NCBI GenBank assembly: GCA_027924585.1
Contig: BSBM01000372.1
Coordinates: 10,523,001 to 10,587,000, forward strand
Direction of reading: 5' to 3'
Length of the DNA: 64,000 bases
From: Larix kaempferi
Taxonomy: Eukaryota; Streptophyta; Pinopsida; Pinales; Pinaceae
In this document: positions 22,925 through 33,563 of the stretch, in pieces
Layout of the letters: the number at the start of each line of letters is the position of its first letter
Numbering within the stretch: the stretch's first letter is position 1
The notes under the pieces: model-generated
What the model was told of the DNA's origin: nothing
Databases searched by the model: none
The model's input: the letters and a program-made list of their open reading frames with translations, nothing else
Position numbers and translations under genes: made by a program

Positions 22925-23251
22925 GTGGTACTAGGACAAAGGACCTTAGTTTTGGTAGATGGAGAAGCCACACATAACTTCATTGATGCAGACATGGTGG
23001 AGAGAAGGAAGATACCTACTGAACCATTCGATGGCTTCACAGTTGTCATTCCAGGTCACAACACTATGGAGTGCAAAACATGGGTTCCAAAGCTACAAAT
23101 CACCATAGGTAACTATATTTTTTCTGATAGCTTTTATGTGGTTGTTGTTGCTGACACTAATGTGGTTTTGGGAGTGCAATGGATGTACTCTATAGGGGAG
23201 CACACAGTGAAATATCAAATTCCTGAAATAAAATTCCAAGATTCAGAATGA
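22925..23251 (+). pseudogene. Retroviral-type aspartic protease
   Basis: The 108-codon frame reads TLVLVDGEATHNFIDADMVE, then FYVVVVADTNVVLGVQWMYS and IPEIKFQD at the end. That is the fold order of the plant Ty3/gypsy protease (D-S/G-G-A at the active site, then 'D.NVVLGVQWL'). The active site here is DGEA rather than DSGA or DGGA, so the flap-side glycine is replaced and activity is doubtful. It is separated from Gag by one stop (TGA at 22913-22915). Confidence 0.8.
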
Positions 23252-23425
23252 ATACTAAGGGTTGTGAGAGGGAAGCACACCTATCCGAATCAGATAGTGT
23301 CTTCCAAAAGTATGAAACACAAGAATGGAAAGTTTTTGGGAGACATTCCTCATGGAAGGCCACCTGATAGAAGAGGAACAAGGTTGCAGCATGATAAATT
23401 GAAATTTCTTGAGGGCAAGCAATCT

Positions 23426-23439
23426 TGGGTGGGGAGGAC
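23426..23439 (+). promoter_or_regulatory. Polypurine tract
   Basis: The run gggtggggaggac lies directly before the 3' LTR (TGTAATG at 23440). In this position it serves as primer for plus-strand synthesis. Confidence 0.75.
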
Positions 23440-25185
23440 TGTAATGTCCCCATTCAAATAAATTCATAATAGGGAAATTCCATCAATCCTACTAGTTCCC
23501 TAGGTTGGATGGAGACATGAGGATTTGCAATAAGGGAGCTAATAAATGGTGTTTGTACATTAGAATGAAATAAATATTTAATAAAGGATCTAAATAAATA
23601 AATTCAAGAGAAAATCAAAGTGGCAATTGATCATGAAGACACATGGAGGATGTGGGACCCACACAAAGCTAGATTTCATCATGCCACATGGCATTATATT
23701 CTCACCCGTTCGAATCCAAGGGGGATTCTAATGGTATTGGGTAGTTGGAAGGTCAATATACTTGGCATGGCTCATTGCAGGTCAAATTGGAGTGGAAGAG
23801 TAACTCCCATGTAAGTGGAAGATGCATTTTGGAGCTAGTGGGACACTTGGACTAGATTCCCTAGCTCTATGACAACAATGATGAAGATGCTATGACACCT
23901 ATGACACAAATCAGACCTGAATGATGACATATGATATAAGTGACATGTCAGGGATAAAAATAGCCTCCAAGAGGGTTCTCAAGGAAGTTAGGGAATCCAA
24001 AGACACACCTATTCGAATTTGGTGGATGAGGAGGCTAGAATTGGAGGGACAAGTGGCACACATTGAAATCTCTTCCCAACTTGAGTTGGCATGAATCCAT
24101 TGGAAGGAATTCGACCCAAGGAGGACATTAGAATTTTATAAAATACAATAACAAAGAAGAAGGATGACTTTTGATCATTTTCAGAATTTGCATTTGTGAA
24201 GAGAGCTAGTGGAGTGCTTCTCTACTTGCCTTAGCCAATTTCAAGGTGAAAGATTCCCATCCTAGTTGGTGGTGGGAAAGGCCATTCATACCTTTCATGA
24301 GAGCTTTAATGGATTCTTTTGTTTCAGGTGTAAGATACATGGCAGCTCGTGGTCTCTCTTAGTGTAGCTCCTTCCTCCAACCATTTCCAGTTTTCTTGGC
24401 ATATTCATGATCCTTGAGGAGAGGCGCATTGGGTGAGCTATTGTTCTCTTTGGGGGAGCTTGTAATGCCCCATTTATTTTTTCATATAATGTAAATGATA
24501 TGTTCTTCATGTTCAGAACTGTACCAAGTCGAGAATGCAAGTGGAATGATGTAAAATTGATTATTAATGAGCAAATGGTGCCAATTTCCCCACTATGTTG
24601 ATGTATGCCAATAATATGTTTATGTATTCGAATGGACCAGTGAAATATTGATAGATTAATGATGTATGGACTGTTATTTATCTGTTCTAAAAGTTTCATT
24701 TCCAGTGCATAGTATTTTGGAGTCATATTGTTCATTTTTAAAGCAATTGGAGAAGATTGCCTATCATTTCCCCCCAAGGTCGAAACTAGTATTTTTCTTC
24801 TGATTTGGAGAGGGTTGTAGCAGAGTTAATTGACTGAATAGAGATGCATATGAGTCCTTATTAATGTCCCCTAGATATCCCCTACCTCTGTCATGAAATT
24901 CGAGAGGGTCCAATAGCACTTGGAGAGCCATCTTTAGCACCTATCTAAGGGGGATTCGAACCCCAAATTGCTAGTAAAGTTCCCTACTTGGGCCAGAACT
25001 TAAAGGAGAGTTGCATAAGCTATTTGATGACTCTAAATCATCCATGAACCTCATATTTATGTACTAAAACCATTCATACACCTACTGTGACAATTTGTGA
25101 GCATTTGGATCCATTTGGAGGTCGAACTAGAGGAAAAAGTTGAAAAAATCACCATTTTAATCAAATTCAAAAAAGGGACATTACA
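23440..25185 (+). repeat. 3' LTR
   Basis: This 1746-bp partner of the 5' LTR ends GGGACATTACA, followed by the TTTTC target duplication. Differences from the 5' copy are mostly single bases plus a few short indels. Confidence 0.9.
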
Positions 25186-25190
25186 TTTTC

Positions 25191-25780
25191 AGTTCATTAT
25201 TTTATTTTACCTATGTTTTTCCCTCAAATATAAAAGGGGTGTTTGATGGCCTGTAAATAAGGATGGTTGAGGAGACTTGGGGAAATGTGTGTGGAAATTT
25301 AATAAATAGAGAGGGTGAAGAGGAGTTGAGGGAGGAGAGCTTGTGGAGAGGTTGGAGATTGTTAAGAGGTGGAAGAATTCTTGGAAATAAATTTTCATGG
25401 GACAATCTTCCTTGAGATATTGTGCATATTGTTCTTAGATTGATGGGCACGGGGGGCCAAGAAAACAAAAGGTTTCTTGGAGCTAGGAAGGTTGCTAGGA
25501 TCTTAATTAATAGGGAGACTTAATTCCATTTTGTACATAGAAGGAGGGTGAAGATATGAGCTTTAAACAGGTACTTTTCAATGAGTTATTGCTTAAATTC
25601 ATGTTATATCATGATTATTTTGCAATTGTTGTGATTATAGAAATGATTCTAACATTAGTTTGTGTAGTTTATAATATTTATTAAGGAAGTAAGGCTGAGA
25701 GGCCTTACAATCTTTATTTATATTTTGTAAAAATAAGAAAGACAACGAAAAAAATTTAATTATATAATATTTTATATTTC
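25191..25780. other. Spacer
   Basis: No coding support. Two minus-strand frames in a pyrimidine-rich stretch (25207-25468) have low-complexity S/P/L composition and look like chance. Confidence 0.45.
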
Positions 25781-25887
25781 AAATTTATCAAAACATTAAT
25801 AAAAATAAATTAATTAAAATTAAAATATTTTATTAAATTTTAATATTCCACCTTTATCCAATATATCTTTACCAAATCAACCCAATT

Positions 25888-25936
<49 letters not shown>

Positions 25937-26064
25937 TATCCCCACATAGTAAACATAAATTATCAAAACATTAATAAAAATAAATTAATTAAAATTAATT
26001 TATTTTATTAAATTTTAATATTCCACCTTTATCCAATATATCTTTACCAAATCAACCCAATTCT

Positions 26065-26112
<48 letters not shown>

Positions 26113-26126
26113 CACATAGTAAACAT
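25781..26126. repeat. Tandem duplication with two (TA)n arrays
   Basis: A unit of about 175 bp (aaat(t)tatcaaaacattaat ... tatccccacatagtaaacat) occurs twice, 25781-25956 and 25957-26126. Each copy contains a TA run (25890-25933 and about 26067-26109). Sequence outside the TA runs is nearly identical between copies. Confidence 0.85.
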
Positions 26127-28050
26127 TTGTTATATAATTGGATCTGTTTTATGGTGAGAGAAAGATTTCTACAAGTAAAAGTTCCAATGTATAATCATAA
26201 ATATGTGTGAAGTGAGAGCATATTCACTTCAATTTCTGTGAGCTCTTAAAGTAGAGTAATGTAAGGAACAGTGTGTGTGAGTTTTGAAACTCACTTCATT
26301 TGTAGTAGTGCAATGCACTTTTTAAGAATGTATTTTGTCATTTTGATATGAATAGTAAATACAATTTTTTTTCATCAAAGTACTTTGTTATGATTATTGT
26401 AATGTTTTTTTTTTAATGATTATTGTAATGTTTGTAATTGACCTTTATATTCAAAATTTTCATAGCATTAACATAATTTGGTTCTTAATACCCTAAGACT
26501 GTTTTTATCCGGTTAAAAGTTCTTAAAGCATAGAGCATGATATAAAATGGATTTTATACCTTTAGAATGTTTTATTCCAATTAAAACACGTATGAAAAAA
26601 GTTACATGCCATATTTATTTTAGAAGTTATCATTAATCACGATTCATTTAATTACATATAATAATTACATTTAAGATTATTATAGACGAATGTTATAATA
26701 ATAAAATCAATTTCTTTTTTTTTTTTTTGTTGGTTTTAGAGATGATTTTGACATAATACTTAGAAATATTTTTTAGAATAAATTAGAAGAGTTGAATATT
26801 CCTTTTGAGTTGAGAGTTGTTATCATAATATTGTACAAGAATGTTATCGTTAAATTTGGAAACATTAATCGTTGATTAGAAAAAATTAATTGTAATATAG
26901 AATTTAAACGAGGTTGTCCCATGTTTAATTCATAAAAAAACACGTATACTAATTTTGTGTATGACTATAGCTTACAGTGAGTTACTTCATATAAGTGTAC
27001 CAAAGCAAGGATTATTGGGGTGGAAAGCCTATTTTGGTCTTGAAAATAATTGTAATTTAGTGGAATTTTGGTTTTGAGAAAAAAAAGAAACTCATCTTTC
27101 AAACTCTTGTCACTAATGTTTCTTCCATGGATGTGAAGTTTAGGGCTGCAACATCTCTAGAGAATTATGGAGGAAGATCAACCAAATCCAAAAATGTTTT
27201 ATAATTTATAATCTTAAAATCAAAAGCAATATGCCCTATCCTATCATCCTCATAGAAGTTGGATTTTCCCTCATTGAGAGTATGGCCGTGACTAATGTAC
27301 ATAATGTACAAGCACAAGACAACTAACATGGAAGATAAGAGGCTTCATAAGATTGCTTCAAGTTGTAGTCAAAGTCACATACATTTTAAAATGGAATGGC
27401 ATAAATGTTTTTTAAGTCTCGGCTAATCATCAGAGAATAGAGGAGGGGCCACTCTAGAGAGTATTGATTACACTAAAAATAGTATCACATATAAATTTAA
27501 GGAGAAAATGTGTTGTAAAGATCAATAGAGGAAAAGAGAAAAATAAAATATTATGAATATGCCATTCACCCTAATTTAGAAAATCAAAAGTATATTTTTG
27601 TTATAAATAACTTAAGGAATAAAACTAAAATCATTAAAATAAGAGTGAAATTTCAAAAGCCCCATAATGACTGTATTGGACAATTTCTAAAATGTTATGG
27701 GAATCATAATAATTTGTCACCTTTGTGAGACTAAAAAGATGGAGGATTAAAAACACTTTCTCTTGGAATTCCCTATTTATGCCCACATTAAATCTCAATT
27801 TCAAATAGTTGTAACAAGATAAAGCTTACTGAATTATAAACTCTTCAATACTATGAAGATTTAGGAAAGTTTATGTTCATTTTTTTTAGCATATAAATAA
27901 TAATCTTAAAAAAACAATTAATAAGGTGAATTATTAATTTTCTTAATGTTTGATAAACCAAAATTTGTCTCACTAGACAATAACAATCATCATCGTCATT
28001 GCATTGCATGTATCTAGGTTTTATATCACATATGGTCAACCACGTATATG
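26127..28050. other. AT-rich spacer
   Basis: No recognisable coding sequence. Poly-T runs occur at 26406-26414 and 26711-26728. Confidence 0.55.
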
Positions 28051-28269
28051 CAAATTCAATAAAACTCATTGTTTGATTTGCAATTTTAATGATATGCGTC
28101 ATTTAATAGGAGCAAGTTAACTATTGGACAAACTCAACATCTTTTATATTTAAATTCTTATCTATATCAAGTACAAATTCAGTAAAACTCATTGTTTGAT
28201 TTGTGGAGCAAGTTAACTATTGGACAAACTCAACATCTTTTCTATCTAAATTCTTATCTAAATCAAGTA
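28051..28269. repeat. Imperfect tandem duplication
   Basis: The segment 28051-28172 (caaattcaataaaactcattg ... atatcaagta) is repeated at 28173-28269. The second copy lacks an internal piece of about 28 bp. Otherwise the copies differ by few bases. Confidence 0.8.
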
Positions 28270-28389
28270 GGAATTTTGCATAAAGTTATGATTCCTTTTG
28301 ATTGATAGAAACTTTACCTTAAATATTTTGATCCATTTAAATCACCCAAATAATCTAAATTTAAAATAATTATTATTATTATTATAATA

Positions 28390-28503
28390 ATTACAAAGAA
28401 ATTTTACTAAAATTAACTATTTTTTTCTACGTATTAACTTGCTTTAATTTAAAGGCCCTCAAACCCTTTAAATCGGAGTTAAAAATTAATGAAATTGCAA
28501 CTT
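28390..28503. repeat. Long direct repeat, left copy
   Basis: The 114-bp sequence attacaaagaa ... gaaattgcaactt is found again at 30401-30513 with scattered changes. The copies bracket the duplicated ORF and the 26-bp minisatellite. They do not have TG..CA ends, so they are not simple LTRs. Confidence 0.7.
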
Positions 28504-28509
28504 GCATAA

Positions 28510-29040
28510 CTACTCACAAGAAATGACATTTCCACGGGAAAAGAAGTGCGTGATACACAACATTATAGTCATTGACATAACAACTTGGATTTGGTAACCG
28601 AGAAGGACAAAATATCCAAGAAAGAAGACTGGCCAATGAAAATGCAAGCCCTCGTTGGAAGCCACAACAAACCCCGGAACTTGACATGGAATGGAGATGA
28701 AATTTGACTTCCCTACAAATGACTTGAGAGTAATTTTCAGGAAGACCCGACAAACAACACATTTACCGCACCATTGTTTGCACAAAATGACACTTCCACC
28801 AGTAGATAAGTGTGTGATACATGGCATCGTCGTCATTAACCCAACATATTGGATCCAATAACCAAGAGGGTCAAAATATTTGAGAGAAGACCAAACAATG
28901 AAAAGGCAAGTTGTCAATGGACCTAGGAGTAGTACCCCAAATTTTGCGTTTTTATTCCAAGGAATGTGCAGCACTAGCATGCCTCGTCCGCAAGGGCTTG
29001 TCCTACTTGCGACTATTACACCCAAACTATGGCTCTTCAC
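28510..29040 (-). CDS. Unassigned 176-codon ORF on a duplicated segment
   Basis: This minus-strand frame spans two diverged copies of a unit of about 265 bp (28517-28690 and 28782-28960). The protein therefore repeats itself: SSLKYFDPLGYWIQYVGLMT, then MPCITHLSTGGSVILC, and later FVLLGYQIQVV and MLCITHFFSRGNVISC. It is hydrophobic and cysteine-containing, without a family I know. The frame may be open by chance because both copies share phase. I cannot say that it is expressed. Confidence 0.25.
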   Translation of the reverse strand: MKSHSLGVIVASRTSPCGRGMLVLHIPWNKNAKFGVLLLGPLTTCLFIVWSSLKYFDPLGYWIQYVGLMTTMPCITHLSTGGSVILCKQWCGKCVVCRVFLKITLKSFVGKSNFISIPCQVPGFVVASNEGLHFHWPVFFLGYFVLLGYQIQVVMSMTIMLCITHFFSRGNVISCE

Positions 29041-29590
29041 TCAAGGTCTTCCCATAACTATGCCTTGAGCTACAAACTATTAAGTCCTACTTAACTTACT
29101 CACCCAACAATCACTTGCACCACAATAGTTCAACACTTAACCAATTATACAATTAAGCAAATTACACATGAACATCACAGTACAAGTATCCACCAATATG
29201 TACAAAGACACAATGAATGCATAAGTATAATGGTTCCCAAGAAAGGCACCTGAACTTATTATGAAGAATGTACAAGATACAACAAAGGAGTGCGCCCAAC
29301 CGGAAAACAATTATTTACAAATATACAACAGATCCGGGACAATGCCCATACACATCTTTCACGAAGATAGTATAGACAAACCCAAGCATGCTTGCATGAA
29401 CCCAAAGGAAAAGCTGCCAAGGCACCCTCACTGTCTGTACATCCAACCTTTCTTGTGTCGGCAAAACTTCCTCAGCGCACGTCCTGACTTCTTCACTACG
29501 TCAAGCACTATGCACCTCAGTGTTGTTGCCCAGCACAAAGTGCGTCCTTCTTTCCTGACTATGTTCATCACTGGATATAGAAGTGCACTC

Positions 29591-29902
29591 AAGTCATACT
29601 ACTCAGGACTGCACCCAAGTCGTGTTGTTCAGGACTGCACCCAACTCACACTATCCAAAATTGTGCCCAACGCGTGCTACTCAAGACTGCACTAAACTCA
29701 CGCTGCCTAGAACTGCATCTAAGCCATGCTACTCGGGACTACACCCGAATCGTGCTACTCATGATAGTTCCCAACTCGTGCTACTCATGACTGCGCCCAA
29801 ATCATGATAACTAGAACGGTGCCCAAGTCGTGCTACTCGATACTTCACCCAACTTGTGCTACTCAAGATTACGCCCAACTCACGCTACCTGGAATTGTGC
29901 CC
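29591..29902. repeat. 26-bp minisatellite, 12 exact-length units
   Basis: Twelve consecutive units of exactly 26 bp follow the consensus aactcgtgctactcaagact plus gcaccc, with base changes but no indels. Because 26 is not a multiple of three, three units form one 26-residue coding period. Overlapping plus-strand frames (29261-29695, 29583-29807 and 29804-30103) run through it for that reason. Degenerate 'cccaac/t' echoes continue to about 30200. Confidence 0.9.
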
Positions 29903-30400
29903 ATCTTGGATTATTCCTGCTTCCCCCTTCCGAATTCTTCTTGCTCGAATGACTTGCCCTCTTGCACTTGTCCCCAACTTGTATATATATATGGTGCACC
30001 CTTGCCAAGATGTGCCCCAACTCTCAAATGTGCCTATGTCGACATGCATCCAACTATCAAGTGTGCACAAGCTTACGTGCGCCCAACTTCTTCAAGTGGG
30101 TAGCATGCTCCACAAGTAAGTGTCGGCTTCACAAGCTGACCCAACAGGTGGGTGCCTTGGATCCACGCACCCAACTCAATGTGCCCCAAGTCTGATGCCC
30201 CATATATAAGTCTTTGCAAGATCAACCGAACCGGCGTTGTGCCCCATGCAGTGCCATCAAGGTGCCTGGCAAGACAAGTGCACCCAACTCCTCACTCAAC
30301 GTCCGTCAAGTCCTCATGAGCCTCCGACACCCGTTTAAAGAAGTGTACCCAACCTTCATGCTGAGGTCACAACACAAGCCCTCGTTAAATAAATATATAA

Positions 30401-30513
30401 ATTACAAAGAAACTTTACCAAAAAAGAACTATTTTTCTACTTATTAACTTGCTCTAATTTAAAGGCCCTCAACCCCTTTAAATCACACTTAAAAATGAAT
30501 GAAATTGCAACTT
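30401..30513. repeat. Long direct repeat, right copy
   Basis: Partner of 28390-28503 in the same orientation, about 2.0 kb away. It could reflect a segmental duplication or the terminal repeats of an unrecognised element. Confidence 0.7.
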
Positions 30514-31896
30514 CAAATTGGAGGAATTGCATTACATATTGACATACAAAAACTACCTTAAATAACCGGAAAATCACAAGAAAGTGTAATGTTTTAGCGA
30601 ATGCTAGCCCACGCCCACTAATGCTTGACACTTTTTATTCATCAAGAATATTTTCTCCATTTAATTTTTTTTTGAGTATGATCACTTCTCTGTACACATT
30701 CGTTGCTGTTAATTTATTGTATTACTTGTTACTGGGTTTAGTTTATTATATAGAAAGCATAACTTACTGTATTTATCATTATCCAGAAAATACAACAGTT
30801 AAATAAAAAACAAAGATACAAATAAAAAACAAAGGATAACAATTATAAATCTCTATAATACATTTAATTGTGTAAGATTAATTTTGAAGAATTGAGATTT
30901 GTATTATAACCACAATTTCTGTTCAAGGAAGCAGTTATTCCATCCTAATCACAAACATAATAAAGTCCTCTCTCCTATATTGGAATATCTAGATAACAGA
31001 GCATCCAGAGCAAATATGGTTCAGACTGATCAGAAAGGTATGATACAGAGCTCCTTTGAAAAGAAAAAAATGGCAGTGATTTTAATTAGGATAGAACAAT
31101 TTGAGTAAATTTTTTAAGTTCAGATGGAGAAGTCTAGATTATCATAACCCTATAGAAGTATGTTAAAGTTAGAATACTGTGAGATAATGTCTAAGTTTTC
31201 TGAATGCCTTTCCTTTTTTTTGGTTTTCATGTTTAATATGTATACTCAGCTACTGTACATAGATATGTTTCGTACTGACTCACAGTGCACATCAACATAG
31301 ATCCATCTTACCTTAAAATCTATCAAGCATGGAGAGAGATACATATCAAATGAACACATCTTGTTATCTCTCTTCATAACAATTTTTATATTCAGTATAC
31401 ATATCAAATCTCTCTTTCGTATTTATAGATTCATCTGATCTCACATTCAAAAGAAGATGATAAACCAATCATAAGATATACTATATTAATCAAGTGATAA
31501 TGCATAGAACTGATATAAAATGACCTGTAAATCCCATTGCATTGAGATTTTCTAAAAATGAATTGTGTTGGAGTTTATCCCATTCAAACTCAGCTTTATA
31601 TTGCATACTAAAACTCATCCTCTTTTTGTTCCTCTGAACCTATACTCCCTGGTATAAGTGTAAGGCAATTAGACAATGAAATCTGCCCAAACACAAATGC
31701 AAACAGTCCATGCCCGTGCCCAAACCTATACCTATAACTGCCATTATCAATACAAATCTGGGTTTAGAGGGTACATGGAGTGTTTATCCCTCAAACACTC
31801 CCCCAATTAGTATAGAAAATCAAGTTGACAAAACTAGCTATAGACGATTTAGGTCCTAAGGCCTAGTCCTAGATCTAGTTTAAGCAGGCATATGTA
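30514..31896. other. AT-rich spacer
   Basis: No family resemblance in any frame. Nothing structural stands out. Confidence 0.5.
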
Positions 31897-32020
31897 ACAA
31901 ATCTACTTGGACCTTTACTGTCCAAAACATAAAAGCATAGGCAGCAAATCCACTTCCTTTACTGTCCAAAACATGATCTCAAACCCATAAGCAGCAAATC
32001 TACTTCCTTTACTGTCCAAA
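31897..32020. repeat. Three spaced copies of a 30-bp motif
   Basis: The motif (g)caaatc(c/t)acttcctttactgtccaaa occurs at about 31897, 31942 and 31991, with spacing of about 45-50 bp. The first copy is more diverged. It lies in otherwise unique DNA. Confidence 0.7.
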
Positions 32021-32029
32021 GTCCCAAAG

Positions 32030-33200
32030 ATCTAGAGGCATCATCCACTCTGAACCAGCCAATTAGGACAAGGTTCACTAATACTTTGGTAAACCTTGGC
32101 ACTATTAAGCTTGCAGTGTTCATATTTCTCATCCATGTTATTATTACAGTGTTAATATTTCTCATACTGTTTAGGCCATCCAAATCCATCATTCTGACTC
32201 CTCTGGCTTCGTTATCTTTAGATCTGATCAGCAGCCTTGACTAGGCAACATGGTTTGCAATCCATAATATAAACACAGGTTCAGAATTTTTAGATTTAAA
32301 TGTATTTTGAGTAAATTTAACATATATTTGAGAACAGTCACCCACGTGCCTTCTATACATTTTTGTTGAGAAGATAAAGTAGGCCTGGCTTCACAACATA
32401 TATCCATCTCCCAAAAGCCTTTATGCCCAAAGTTCCTGCTATCCTTGATACAATGCACACTATCTCCAAAACTTGTACTGCTCAAGGCATAACAGGCTCT
32501 CTTGGACTAGGCTCTGTTAGACGATGGAATCTACCGAAATAAGAAAGCAAATAGCCATCCCAAGCAGCAACCTATCTTCAAAGCAATACCTGCGTGATGA
32601 ATGGGCTTCCTTGCCAAACCTTGAATACACCCACTGAAAACAAACTTGCAGCAAAAACTGCTAGATTTCCTATGCAGGGGATTCCTGCAGCAGCTGGTAA
32701 ATTAACGGAATCTGTTACTGTTTCATTGAAGGCAAGCTCTGCTAAACAGCCATCTTAAGCAGCCAAGAAACTTTATAATCAACAATTGCATCATGTACCT
32801 GCTTCCTGTCAACCCTGGAATACACCCAATTCAAGATGCATTCCAAAGAAGAAGCTCCAAACCCCATTCCTGTACTCGATCCATATCGTGTCTGCAAACT
32901 TTTATAACAAAGTTGATGGGCATCCGAACATGACAAATTATAAAATTTCCTTCAACTCCATTGCTGGATGAAAGCCATGTGCTTTTTCCAGGCGAGAGGA
33001 ATGAATGGCCCCAATGTTAGGTTGACATACATACAAACGAGAAAGAAAGTGAAAGTGAAAGTGACAGTGGGACGAATAAAGAAAGTGGAAGACAAAATGA
33101 ATCTTCTTTATTGAATTACAGGGCAATAAAGAAAGTGGAGAGATACGAATATACTTCTCACTAGACGTCAATAAAACATAACAGCAAGTGGGTTAACAAA
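32030..33200. other. Spacer with a diverged duplicate
   Basis: Two stretches resemble each other around 'cttcctg(c)caa(a)ccttgaatacaccca' (32608-32635) and 'cttcctgtcaaccctggaatacaccca' (32802-32828), each followed by similar text. This implies an old duplication of about 195 bp. No coding function is recognised. Confidence 0.45.
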
Positions 33201-33202
33201 GA

Positions 33203-33228
33203 GGAATATATATATATATATATATAAT
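33203..33228. repeat. (TA)n microsatellite
   Basis: A short perfect run of alternating T and A. Confidence 0.8.
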
Positions 33229-33321
33229 TCTAAATTAGGTAAAGGATAGATTTTGATTCTATCATAGATATTGCAAATGAAAGTGGAGAAAACACAATTG
33301 AAAGTGTAAACAAAGTGGGAA

Positions 33322-33563
33322 ATATATTATATTTTTAAAGTAGAAAGCATATAATTATATATGCTTGTAAAAATAAAAGAAAGTTAGTTTAGTTAAGGAT
33401 TATTATTGATTAAGGAATGGCAAAGAATTGTATTCTCTTGTGTTATATATTATATTTTTAAAGTAGAAAGAATATAATTATATATGCTTGTAAAAATAAA
33501 AGAAAGTTTAGTTTCAGGATTATTATTGATTAAGGAATAGCAAAGAATTGTATTCTCTTGGGT
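33322..33563. repeat. 123-bp tandem duplication
   Basis: Copy 1 is 33322-33444 and copy 2 is 33445-33563, both running from atatattatatttttaaag to aaagaattgtattctcttg. Only a few differences separate them, so the duplication is recent. Confidence 0.9.

Larger units (their letters stand above)
20303..25185 (+). mobile_element. Complete non-autonomous LTR retrotransposon (Gag-PR only)
   Basis: Two LTRs (20303-22075 and 23440-25185) flank a short 1364-bp internal region. A 5-bp duplication, TTTTC, occurs at 20298-20302 and 25186-25190. LTRs begin TGTAATGTCCCC and end GGACATTACA. A primer-binding site for initiator methionine tRNA and a purine-rich tract are in place. The internal region codes for Gag and a protease but has no RT, RNase H or integrase, so movement would need enzymes supplied in trans. 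The LTRs look similar, with about three differences in the first 115 bp, which suggests a moderately young insertion. Structure is seen directly; trans-mobilisation is inferred. Confidence 0.9.

Noticed and set aside
25207-25468. Minus-strand ORFs of 63 and 85 codons
   Set aside because: They have pyrimidine-strand composition (S, P, L, H), overlap each other in different frames, and have no motif.
29591-29902. CRISPR-like spacing of short repeats
   Set aside because: Units are head-to-tail 26-bp minisatellite copies without spacers. The sequence is a plant nuclear genome.
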